This document shows, in pieces, positions 34,977-41,048 of a stretch of 64,000 bases of DNA. The translations under genes and the position numbers were made by a program. Each line of letters begins with the position of its first letter. The first letter of the stretch is position 1. The DNA is from Reichenbachiella faecimaris. GTDB taxonomy: Bacteria; Bacteroidota; Bacteroidia; Cytophagales; Cyclobacteriaceae. The notes beneath the pieces were generated by a model. The model did no database searches and was not told where the DNA came from. It saw only the letters and a program-made list of their open reading frames with translations. Location: contig NZ_FWYF01000001.1 of NCBI RefSeq assembly GCF_900176375.1, positions 1,250,449 through 1,314,448 on the forward strand, in the 5' to 3' direction.

Positions 34977-35885
34977 TCAGATTTTTTCTGCTATTCTCAA
35001 TTTTGCACTGCGTGCCCTGTTGTTTTCATTTATTTCGTCATCGCTTGCTGTTACTGGTTTTCTGGTGATGGTTTGAAGTGGCTTACTCACATTGCCATAC
35101 AGATCCTTTTCCAGCTCACCATGAAATTTTCCTTTGTTTATGAAGTTTTTAACTGGTCTGTCTTCCAACGAGTGGTAGGACATAATCACCAGCCTTCCTT
35201 TTTCATTTAATACCTCTGCACTTTGCTCTAGCATTTCTTCTAGGGCTTTCATTTCTTCATTTACTTCTATTCGAATACCTTGAAAAACCTGAGCGAAGTA
35301 TCTATTCTCTTTTCGTCGCGGGGCAAATTTTCTCAACACACCCAACAATTGCTCAATAGTTTCGAAAGGTGCTAAATGCCTTTCTGAACATAACGCTGCT
35401 GCCAGCGTCTTAGCGTTTCTGACTTCACCATACTGACCTAAAATTCTGTGCAACTCACGTTCGTCGTAAGTGTTTAGAATTTCAGCAGCAGACACGCCTT
35501 GCTTCTGATTCATGCGCATGTCTAGTGGGCCGTCGAATCTTGTGGAGAATCCTCTCTCTGCGGTGTTGATCTGATGAGATGAAACACCTAAATCTCCCAA
35601 GATGCCGTCGACCTTCTTTACGCCATGCAGGCGTAAGAATTTTTTCAGGTTTCTGAAATTGGTTTGAATAAATGTGAAAGAACGATTGTCTATAGCTTCA
35701 GCATTCAATCGGGCCTCATCGTCCTGATCAAATGCGTACAACTTCCCTTTCTCGCTTAAGTGCTTTAGAATTTCTTTGGAATGACCACCACCACCAAAAG
35801 TGATGTCCACATAGATGCCGTCCGCTTTGATCGCCAACCCGTCCATACATTCTTTCAGCATTACGGGGTTGTGATATTCACTCAT
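34977..35885 (-). CDS. rsmH: 16S rRNA m4C1402 methyltransferase
   Basis: RsmH (MraW) methylates N4 of C1402 in 16S rRNA using S-adenosylmethionine. The protein starts YHNPVMLKECMDGLAI, matching the H-x-P-V-L-L-x-E opening. The SAM loop is YVDITFGGGGHSKEILKHL, and further blocks are VDGILGDLGVSSHQINTAERGFS, shown here in part, DMRMNQKQGVSAAEILN and VIMSYHSLEDRPVKNFI. It ends with NENNRARSAKLRIAEKI, the usual basic tail. The length (302) is standard. It overlaps mraZ by four bases and precedes ftsL by two. Confidence 0.96.
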   Translation of the reverse strand: MSEYHNPVMLKECMDGLAIKADGIYVDITFGGGGHSKEILKHLSEKGKLYAFDQDDEARLNAEAIDNRSFTFIQTNFRNLKKFLRLHGVKKVDGILGDLGVSSHQINTAERGFSTRFDGPLDMRMNQKQGVSAAEILNTYDERELHRILGQYGEVRNAKTLAAALCSERHLAPFETIEQLLGVLRKFAPRRKENRYFAQVFQGIRIEVNEEMKALEEMLEQSAEVLNEKGRLVIMSYHSLEDRPVKNFINKGKFHGELEKDLYGNVSKPLQTITRKPVTASDDEINENNRARSAKLRIAEKI

Positions 35886-36325
35886 TCATCTAAAAATTTC
35901 TTGGCCAAATCCGAATACTCCTCATTGTCCTCTATCAAGTATTCTTCATACAAGGTCGGACTCCATATCTCTATCGTATTGCCTGCTCCTACTACCATCA
36001 CGTTCTTTTCCAGTTTGGCATGGTCTATCCAGCCTTTTGGGATCAGAAAACGCCCAGCACTGTCCAATTCGACAGGAGCTACACTACGAAAAAAGTTTCT
36101 TTTCAATTTTCTCTGGGCGGCATCAAAATCACTCAATGACGCGAACTTATTGTGTATTTTCTTGTACTCCAGCATGGTGTACAAGACCAAGTTGGGATCA
36201 AATCCCTTCATCACAACGAGCTCGTTGCCAGACACTTCGGGCAGATTGGCTTTAATCTTTGCAGGTAAAACCAATCTACCCTTAGCATCTAACTTACACT
36301 CATATTCGCTTGTAAAAAAAGCCAT
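35882..36325 (-). CDS. mraZ: Transcriptional regulator MraZ
   Basis: This 147-residue protein of two AbrB-like swapped-hairpin repeats begins FTSEYECKLDAKGRLVLPAK, the first D-x-K-G-R motif. The second repeat has SVAPVELDSAGRFLIPKGW, where DSAGR replaces DKxGR. MraZ forms a ring that binds tandem GTGG-type repeats in front of its own gene and represses the dcw operon. Exactly such boxes are present at 36385-36408. It is the first gene of the cluster. The C-terminal tail (LIEDNEEYSDLAKKFLDE) is acidic. Confidence 0.95.
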   Translation of the reverse strand: MAFFTSEYECKLDAKGRLVLPAKIKANLPEVSGNELVVMKGFDPNLVLYTMLEYKKIHNKFASLSDFDAAQRKLKRNFFRSVAPVELDSAGRFLIPKGWIDHAKLEKNVMVVGAGNTIEIWSPTLYEEYLIEDNEEYSDLAKKFLDE

Positions 36326-36355
36326 AGAGTTATAGAAAAATATAAACCACCACTA

Positions 36356-36363
36356 CAAACTTA
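36356..36363 (-). promoter_or_regulatory. -7 element of the mraZ/dcw promoter
   Basis: The minus strand reads TAAGTTTG, a full match to the Bacteroidota -7 consensus TAnnTTTG, 30 bases before the mraZ start codon. A consensus TTTG box 19 bases further up is not obvious; the region there is taken by the MraZ boxes, fitting a regulated promoter. Confidence 0.65.
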
Positions 36364-36384
36364 ATGAAGTTTTGGAATTATTCA

Positions 36385-36408
36385 CCACTTTCCTCCACTT
36401 TTTACCAC
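36385..36408 (-). promoter_or_regulatory. Three MraZ-binding boxes at 10-bp period
   Basis: On the minus strand GTGG occurs at 36408-36405, 36398-36395 and 36388-36385, exactly ten bases apart (GTGGTAAAAA, GTGGAGGAAA, GTGGTGAATA). Known MraZ operators are three or more GTGG/TGGG-type repeats with this spacing just upstream of mraZ. They lie about 20-45 bases upstream of the -7 element, where binding would block RNA polymerase. Extra GTGG copies occur on either side (near 36345-36353 and 36442-36446) but out of phase. Confidence 0.85.
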
Positions 36409-36460
36409 AAGATGGAAAAATTTGTGAATTTGTGGGCAAAACCACCAAATAAAGGGCATA

Positions 36461-36486
36461 AAAAAGCCCCAGCTAAAAACCGGGGC
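36461..36486 (-). terminator. Hairpin terminator insulating the dcw promoter
   Basis: On the minus strand the stem GCCCCG/CGGGGC (loop ending TTTTAGCT) is followed by a T-run (36461-36465 as A on the plus strand). It would stop minus-strand transcripts arriving from the accessory region before they reach mraZ. Confidence 0.78.
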
Positions 36487-36793
36487 ACGTGACGTTTTTC
36501 TTGAATTCGAGTGATTTTGCTCTGAAATCTCAGCTAATTTCTAAAAAGTGTAAAATCGTGGGGCGCTGTGGTAGAAGTGCTGATCTTCTGGTTTTCCGCC
36601 CTTGTTGGTCTTGCCCCAAAGGGATGCCTATGGCATGACCAACAAGACAGCTGCAGCTAATGACTACCACTTGAGGTTTGTTGGAGACACCTGTCTGCCG
36701 ACAGGCAGGACTCCTACTAAGACAAGGAGTCCGTAGAGAATTAGAAAACACGAATTATAAATGCGTGCTAGCGGAGATTCGGATCAAAAAAAG
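36487..36793. repeat. Gene-free spacer packed with palindromes
   Basis: No gene is credible here. At 36601-36646 a stem CTTGTTGGTCTTGCC pairs with GGCATGACCAACAAG (14 of 15 matches). At 36690-36709 lies CCTGTCTGCCGACAGGCAGG, a compact palindrome of a kind often scattered in bacterial genomes. At 36708-36732 GGACTCC pairs with GGAGTCC. The short frames running across are products of these palindromes. The spacer separates the dcw cluster from the accessory island. Confidence 0.7.
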
Positions 36794-36921
36794 AGGCGGT
36801 TTCAAAAACTTGTCATTTCGACCAGATGGGAGAAATCTCATTAAGCTTGAGATTGATAATCCATTTGTTAAGATTTCTCCTAACGTCGAAATGACACCTT
36901 ATTTTATTTCAGAAACCGCCT
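36785..36921 (-). terminator. Terminator of the 36928-37569 gene, split by a repeat insertion
   Basis: On the minus strand AGGCGGTTTC (36921-36912), right after the stop codon region, pairs perfectly with GAAACCGCCT (36803-36794), which is followed by a run of seven T. The 108 bases between the arms contain the palindromic repeat at 36810-36897. Without the repeat, the arms would form a conventional terminator with a short AT loop. Confidence 0.75.
36810..36897. repeat. Dispersed palindromic repeat, copy 3 (inside a terminator)
   Basis: TTGTCATTTCGACC plus GGGAGAAATCT on the left and AGATTTCTCC plus GTCGAAATGACA on the right form a long inverted repeat, the best conserved of the three copies. 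It sits within the loop of the terminator at 36785-36921. Confidence 0.9.
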
Positions 36922-36927
36922 ACGTTA

Positions 36928-37569
36928 TCAATTCTTAACGATGTGTCGGGCAGCGTCGTAGCCTACGTAGAAAGCCGGATTCGAACGTTTGAACCGCTTC
37001 AGCACATTGTCGAGTCGGGCCAGGGTTTTGTTTACCTCATCGAACAGGGCTGCCAAATCCTCGGTCGCCATTCGGGACTGGATCTGGTACGAGCGCGGTA
37101 CACCTCGCTTGTCCTGAAAGATCGCAAAAGACGTCTTCACCTCTTCGATCTGATCGGCAGACATGCCATAGTCAGCCATCTCAGCCACATGACCATCCAA
37201 CAAGTCGATCACGTTTTTGGTTTTGATCTCAAAGTCCTCGTTGGCCAGGCGGAAATAATCCGAAGCAGAGTTGGATGACTTGGACAAGAGTTCGGCATTC
37301 TCGGTATCTGCGGCATAGGCCTCCAGTATGTCGTCCAGGATATCCATCTTCTGTGCGATCTGCTGCTTGAGCTCGCGCAGGGAAGCACTGATGAAAACCT
37401 GCGAAGACTCCTGCTTGAGGGAGGCCTCCTGGATGCCCTGGATCGCCTGTATCAGGGTTGTTTTGTAATTGCTGATGATCGGGATGGCACTCCATACAGC
37501 AGCATTAGCATCCAGATAAGCGTTGGTGGCTTGTGCCATCTCCAGTCGGTTGATTTGTTCACGCGTCAT
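36928..37569 (-). CDS. Helical protein of unknown function (213 aa)
   Basis: The ATG at 37569 (MTREQINRLEMAQATNAYLD) is preferred to one 60 bases upstream, whose extra residues look non-coding. The product appears entirely alpha-helical: long amphipathic stretches such as LRELKQQIAQKMDILDDILE and LAALFDEVNKTLARLDNVLK alternate with short turns. There is no signal peptide or membrane helix. Codon use is clearly more GC-rich than in the neighbouring dcw genes, hinting at different ancestry. I do not recognise the family. It lies downstream of the cysteine-heptad gene on the same strand, 120 bases away, and ends at a terminator broken by a repeat. Confidence 0.75.
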   Translation of the reverse strand: MTREQINRLEMAQATNAYLDANAAVWSAIPIISNYKTTLIQAIQGIQEASLKQESSQVFISASLRELKQQIAQKMDILDDILEAYAADTENAELLSKSSNSASDYFRLANEDFEIKTKNVIDLLDGHVAEMADYGMSADQIEEVKTSFAIFQDKRGVPRSYQIQSRMATEDLAALFDEVNKTLARLDNVLKRFKRSNPAFYVGYDAARHIVKN

Positions 37570-37689
37570 AATTTTTACGTTATTAAAGGTTAGCCAAAAT
37601 GCTGCTGGGGGATGAAAATAAGGGATCAACCCATGATATCAAAGCATTGAATAAATAATTGCCTGTTATTAACGAATCTTTTTATAAGC

Positions 37690-37974
37690 CTAACGGGCTA
37701 TGCAGCCTTCCGAGCGGTTGGTGCAAAGCTCCGAGCAGTGCTTGCACGCTTCCTGGGGCTTCTTGCAGGATTCAGAGTGACTGTTGCAGAACTCTGAGAC
37801 CTTCTTGCAGACCTCAGCGCTGCTTGTGCAGACTTCCGAGGGCTTTGTGCAAGGGCCCGAGCACTTCTTGCAGCCCATCAAGGAGTTTGTGCAGACCTCC
37901 GAGGGGTTCTTGCGGACTGCACAGAAATAGCTTCCGTGTGAGATGGAGTGGTTGCAGAAAATATAAGGATTCAC
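37690..37974 (-). CDS. Small cysteine-heptad repeat protein (94 aa)
   Basis: From residue 28 to 91 a cysteine occurs exactly every seventh position, ten in all (28, 35, 42, 49, 56, 63, 70, 77, 84, 91). Cys7 is in the same register, and extra cysteines lie at 18, 38 and 80. The heptad consensus is C-K/T-K-P-S-E-V, for example CTKPSEVCTSSAEVC. The DNA is a 21-bp tandem repeat. There is no signal peptide, zinc-knuckle spacing or known domain. Prolines in several heptads argue against one continuous helix. A metal- or redox-active stack of cysteines is an inference only. The opposite strand also gives a cysteine every seven codons because the repeat contains TGCA, but it lacks an ATG start. The region is GC-rich. 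Confidence 0.6.
   Translation of the reverse strand: MNPYIFCNHSISHGSYFCAVRKNPSEVCTNSLMGCKKCSGPCTKPSEVCTSSAEVCKKVSEFCNSHSESCKKPQEACKHCSELCTNRSEGCIAR
37695..37931. repeat. 21-bp tandem repeat encoding the cysteine heptads
   Basis: TGCA (TGCG in the last unit) recurs at 37701, 37722, 37743, 37764 and onward every 21 bases to 37911, eleven units in all. The typical unit resembles CTTCTTGCAGACCTCCGAGG. Units vary at many positions but the period never slips, which indicates selection on the reading frame. Confidence 0.88.
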
Positions 37975-38063
37975 CCAGCAGAATAGTACATAATCAGGAA
38001 AAGTCGGGTGAATTCCCCTTAAACATTTGATCAGAATAAAATTATGTATAATCTTAAAGTAGG

Positions 38064-38085
38064 GTCAGGTGTCGCAGCGCCTGAC
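38064..38085. repeat. REP-like hairpin near the DUF4145 gene
   Basis: GTCAGGTGT-CGCA-GCGCCTGAC is a nine-pair stem with two G-U pairs. Its core TGTCGCAG is shared with the hairpin GTGTC-GCA-GACAC at 40555-40567 beside the Y1 transposase, so it may be a distant member of the same REP family. Confidence 0.5.
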
Positions 38086-38206
38086 TTCCCGCACATTTTG
38101 AGATAAGAAAAACATTTTATAATCAACTCTACTGGTATGAATGTAGTGCAAATAAAATGCACTTTAGACCATATCAGATTGATGTAATCACCGCAATTAG
38201 CCAATC

Positions 38207-38941
38207 ATGAGAAAATTTGAACTGAACAAGTCCTTTGATAAAAATTACTCCGTCCTATGCCAAACTTGCAAGGTGACAACTAAGCACAAGGTTTTAACTT
38301 CTGTTAACGAATACGGAAAAGAACCAATGGATTATGGTGACTTCTATCAGTGGAATAACGATTACGAAATCATTCAGTGTCTTGGATGCGAAACAGTATC
38401 CTTCAGATCAGACCATGCCAATTCCGAAGATTATGATCCAGAAGATGGTGATTATTACTCGAATGAACTTCTCTATCCTAAGCGAACAAAGGAATCCTTA
38501 ACTGCACAAAGTTTCTTCAATGTTCCTCATAACTTAAGAAGAATTTACAAAGAAACGATTGAAAGCTACAACTCGGATAGTCTAACTCTATGTGGTGCTG
38601 GTGTAAGAGCATTAGTAGAAGGTCTTTGTCAAGAAAATGGGATACCTGATGGCGAAGTGGAACAAACAAAGAAGGACGGAACAATTAAGAAAGTCCGCAA
38701 AACAAATCTACAAGCCAAAATCAACGGACTTCACGAGAAAGGTAAAATAACCAAAGCAAACGCAGACATATTACACGAACATCGTTTTCTAGGCAATACG
38801 GCAGTCCATGAACTTTCAACACCAAATAAAGATGATTTACGTCTGGCTCTTGAGATAATAGAAAATGTATTTGACAATCTCTATGAAATACCAGAAAAGG
38901 CATCTCAATTACGATTTCAAAGGCTCAGAAAGAACAAATGA
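38207..38941 (+). CDS. DUF4145-domain protein with N-terminal zinc ribbon
   Basis: This 244-residue protein has two cysteine pairs at the N-terminus (VLCQTCKVTTKH and IIQCLGCETVSF), as in a zinc ribbon. The DUF4145 helical region follows: VPHNLRRIYKETIESYNSDSL-type sequence, then CGAGVRALVEGLCQENGI, LQAKINGLHEKGKI and HRFLGNTAVHELSTPNKDDL. The R-x-L-x-E and G-N-x-x-x-H motifs are typical of DUF4145, a domain often found beside or fused to restriction enzymes and other defence proteins, with function unproven. The following gene, 130 bases downstream on the same strand, encodes an HNH nuclease, which agrees with that context. Confidence 0.82.
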   Translation: MRKFELNKSFDKNYSVLCQTCKVTTKHKVLTSVNEYGKEPMDYGDFYQWNNDYEIIQCLGCETVSFRSDHANSEDYDPEDGDYYSNELLYPKRTKESLTAQSFFNVPHNLRRIYKETIESYNSDSLTLCGAGVRALVEGLCQENGIPDGEVEQTKKDGTIKKVRKTNLQAKINGLHEKGKITKANADILHEHRFLGNTAVHELSTPNKDDLRLALEIIENVFDNLYEIPEKASQLRFQRLRKNK

Positions 38942-39011
38942 ATACATCTAAAAACCCATAGGCTTATTAGCTATTTGCAAAGGGTATTTGAATCAAATAA
39001 AATTAAAGAAT

Positions 39012-39052
39012 TTAACAAAGGCCAAGCCTACGAATTTTAGCTTGGCGTTAGC
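39012..39052 (+). repeat. attC-like hairpin before the HNH gene
   Basis: GCCAAGC (39021-39027) pairs with GCTTGGC (39040-39046). Outside the stem are ATTTAAC on the left, fitting the RYYYAAC inverse core of integron attC sites, and GTTAGCA on the right, which fits only the first five positions of the core GTTRRRY. It lies 25 bases before the HNH start. The resemblance is partial. Confidence 0.35.
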
Positions 39053-39071
39053 ATAGCATTCATCTTGCAAG

Positions 39072-39827
39072 ATGGCAAAGCAAAGAAAAAGCATACCACA
39101 ATTACTTAAGAAACGATCAATTCTACAGAAGGAAATTGAATCCAAATGCCCCATTTGCGACTCTAGCGATGTGGAACATTTTCAGATTCACCACATTGAC
39201 GAAAATCCTTCAAACAACAACATTTCGAATCTTCTCTTGATCTGTCCAACATGTCACTCAAAAATTACTAAAGGCGACTTAGACCGAATCTATATCGAAC
39301 AACTGAAATATCAAGTTTTGAACGCCAAACTAAAACTTATATCAGTTGAACCTTCCAAAATCTGTTCTTGGACTAAAGACTCGAATCTAAAAACTGCTTT
39401 TTGGCTTGATGATCTTCATGATGATAAATCCTTTAATCCAATTCTAACCTTTACGATTAAAAATTGTGGTAACTCTTCGGAACTTCTTGAAGGGGTCAGC
39501 CTTTCCGCCAACCATCTGCCGAGTGGATTATCAGGGATCCCTAGAGCTTACGAACTAAAATCAATTGGAAGATATCCTATAGAACTCCCAAGACCTGATG
39601 AAAATTCAACTGCAAAGTTTGAAAATCAAATTGTCATTCCTGCCAATGACTTCTGTAAGATTGAACTAGAAGTCATTAACAAATTTCAAGGTAATGCTAG
39701 CCCAATAACCACGAGGAAGGCATTGCGTTTCACCTTCAATTCCAACGAACTGAACTTCGAAATTCCAGTAATCTATCTGAACTGTAACTCTGAAGATCCG
39801 ACATACGCAATTGTCTTACTGAGTTAG
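39072..39827 (+). CDS. HNH endonuclease with C-terminal beta domain
   Basis: The first 80 residues form an HNH nuclease module: CPICDSSDVEHFQIHHIDEN carries a first CxxC and the catalytic IHHID, NNISNLLLICPTCHSKI gives the N and the second CxxC. The final zinc-site histidine is in the same CxxCH. A helix (QLKYQVLNAKLKLIS) links to a beta-rich domain of about 150 residues that I do not recognise; it may sense or bind a ligand. The protein would cut DNA or RNA with a metal ion. It is AT-rich, and follows the DUF4145 gene. The pair looks like part of a mobile or defence-related island, but no methyltransferase is present. Confidence 0.82.
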   Translation: MAKQRKSIPQLLKKRSILQKEIESKCPICDSSDVEHFQIHHIDENPSNNNISNLLLICPTCHSKITKGDLDRIYIEQLKYQVLNAKLKLISVEPSKICSWTKDSNLKTAFWLDDLHDDKSFNPILTFTIKNCGNSSELLEGVSLSANHLPSGLSGIPRAYELKSIGRYPIELPRPDENSTAKFENQIVIPANDFCKIELEVINKFQGNASPITTRKALRFTFNSNELNFEIPVIYLNCNSEDPTYAIVLLS

Positions 39828-39903
39828 CAGAAATGACGAAATACTAACATCCCCCGCTCTTTTAAGTCTTAGCATAGCGAGACCGGGATACGCAGTCACC
39901 GTT

Positions 39904-39960
39904 GTTTTAAGTGTTCTGAAGGATCACTTAAAACCTGAAGATATCTAGTGTCTCTGACAC
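39904..39960 (+). repeat. Left two-hairpin unit of the RAYT element
   Basis: Hairpin one is GTTTTAAGTG/CACTTAAAAC (39904-39934, perfect ten-bp stem). Hairpin two is GTGTC-TCT-GACAC (39948-39960). The same order appears in reverse orientation at 40555-40609, on the other side of the transposase gene. Confidence 0.82.
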
Positions 39961-39968
39961 GGCTCTTC

Positions 39969-40520
39969 TTATGCGATTATCGAAATCTCCAATGAGCCCT
40001 TTTGGCCAGCATAGCATTTTGCGCTAGAGTAAAGATAGTGCTCTGGCTCATCGGTTAATCTAGCTTCTACTGGATTGTTGTGAATATAATCCAGTTTCTG
40101 ATCCATAAATTTATTAGAAACCAATTGCTCTGCGTGATTGTCCTGTCTCCAAAATTGATAACTTTTATTATTACTGTTTTTTCTTCCTGCTGACTCAAAA
40201 ATCCACAACATCCAATTCTTCCTACTTTCCCCTGTATTTTCTTTAATTGATTTGATGATTTTTGACGATGTAAATTTTTTAAAATCTCTTACAATATCTG
40301 ATAATGATTCTCCATCTTCCTTTCTTGATATGATCAAATGAAGGTGATTAGACATTAATACCCAAGCATGAATGATTAGCCCTTTCTCAGTCTGGCAATG
40401 TTTCAAACTATCAACCACGATCAGCCGATAATCATCTCTGGTGAACACATCCACCCACTCCACAACTGTGAAAGTCACGAAGTACATGCCAAGAGGATCA
40501 TTGAATTTATAAGCAGACAT
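39969..40520 (-). CDS. REP-associated tyrosine transposase (Y1, RAYT)
   Basis: This is a 183-residue Y1 HUH-type transposase. It opens GMYFVTFTVVEWVDVFTRDD. The metal-binding HUH motif is VLMSNHLHLIIS, and DYIHNNPVEARL supplies the usual end-region motif. SNKFMDQKLDYI carries a candidate catalytic tyrosine. The C-terminus (YLYSSAKCYAGQKGSLEI) matches the Y-S-S-A-x-x-Y motif common to RAYTs. Such enzymes nick single-stranded hairpins and move REP sequences. Hairpin pairs border it on both sides in inverted orientation, so the element seems complete and possibly mobile. Confidence 0.9.
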   Translation of the reverse strand: MSAYKFNDPLGMYFVTFTVVEWVDVFTRDDYRLIVVDSLKHCQTEKGLIIHAWVLMSNHLHLIISRKEDGESLSDIVRDFKKFTSSKIIKSIKENTGESRKNWMLWIFESAGRKNSNNKSYQFWRQDNHAEQLVSNKFMDQKLDYIHNNPVEARLTDEPEHYLYSSAKCYAGQKGSLEISIIA

Positions 40521-40554
40521 ATCTCAAATATATGGAGATCTTGCTTCCTGGTTC

Positions 40555-40609
40555 GTGTCGCAGACACTGGTTTTCATTTCTTACCTTCAAGTCTCCCTTC
40601 TGAAGACTT
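40555..40609 (-). repeat. Right two-hairpin unit of the RAYT element
   Basis: GTGTC-GCA-GACAC (40555-40567) and AAGTCT/AGACTT (40589-40609) mirror the left unit in reverse order. The reverse complement CTTTTAAGTCTTCAGAAGG resembles the left GTTTTAAGTGTTCTGAAGG. Confidence 0.78.
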
Positions 40610-40617
40610 AAAAGAAC

Positions 40618-40704
40618 ATGGCTGGATTTGTATTAGAACCAAAATATTGGAAATATAGCAGTGCTGCTGATTATGCAGGAAGAAAAGATTTTGGAATATT
40701 GATT
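40618..40704 (+). pseudogene. C-terminal remnant of a second Y1 transposase
   Basis: The frame reads AGFVLEPKYWKYSSAADYAG, which matches the Y1/RAYT C-terminus (compare EHYLYSSAKCYAG in the intact gene at 39969). Everything upstream, including the HUH motif, is missing. The frame runs on to 40833 without further similarity. It abuts the right hairpin unit, suggesting a later insertion into or deletion of an older element. Confidence 0.7.
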
Positions 40705-41048
40705 ATGTTTGACTGTAAGAGGAATGGGTACAAGCTACAAGCTCGCACCAGCGGTGGGCTTAGAAAACAACATGTCAATAAGGTTTTAGTAGAAAATTTC
40801 ATTTCAAAGGGGTTAGTACATTCTAATATTTAAGGACTTGGTATTCTTAAGACTTTTATCAAAATGTGCTAATACAATTTAATCAAATCATTTCTAAACT
40901 AAAACCAATACCTATTTTACCCCCTCAAAAAAGCTTAATAATTCTACTTTGTAAATGAGTCAACTACTTCAATAGTCCATCTCATCGTAGATTGTCTAAC
41001 CCCCATAATAAGAAAAGGCGTACTCCCGCCCCACTACGTATAAGACTC

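Noticed and set aside
36530-36751. 73-codon frame on the minus strand ahead of mraZ
   Set aside because: It runs through three palindromes, including the common CRQAG-type one, and shows no protein-like pattern.
36928-37010. tRNA-like GGATTCGAACG stretch
   Set aside because: It lies within the coding frame of the helical protein, and no cloverleaf arms can be drawn around it.
37690-37931. Possible CRISPR array from the 21-bp periodicity
   Set aside because: Units are contiguous, diverged and lack spacers, and the period matches codons; this is a coding repeat.
37659-38030. Plus-strand frame with a cysteine every seven codons
   Set aside because: The TGCA in each 21-bp unit gives TGC on both strands. 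The plus frame opens only with TTG and yields an Arg/Pro/Ser-rich chain; the minus frame has an ATG and sits upstream of a co-directional gene. I keep the minus frame but not with certainty.
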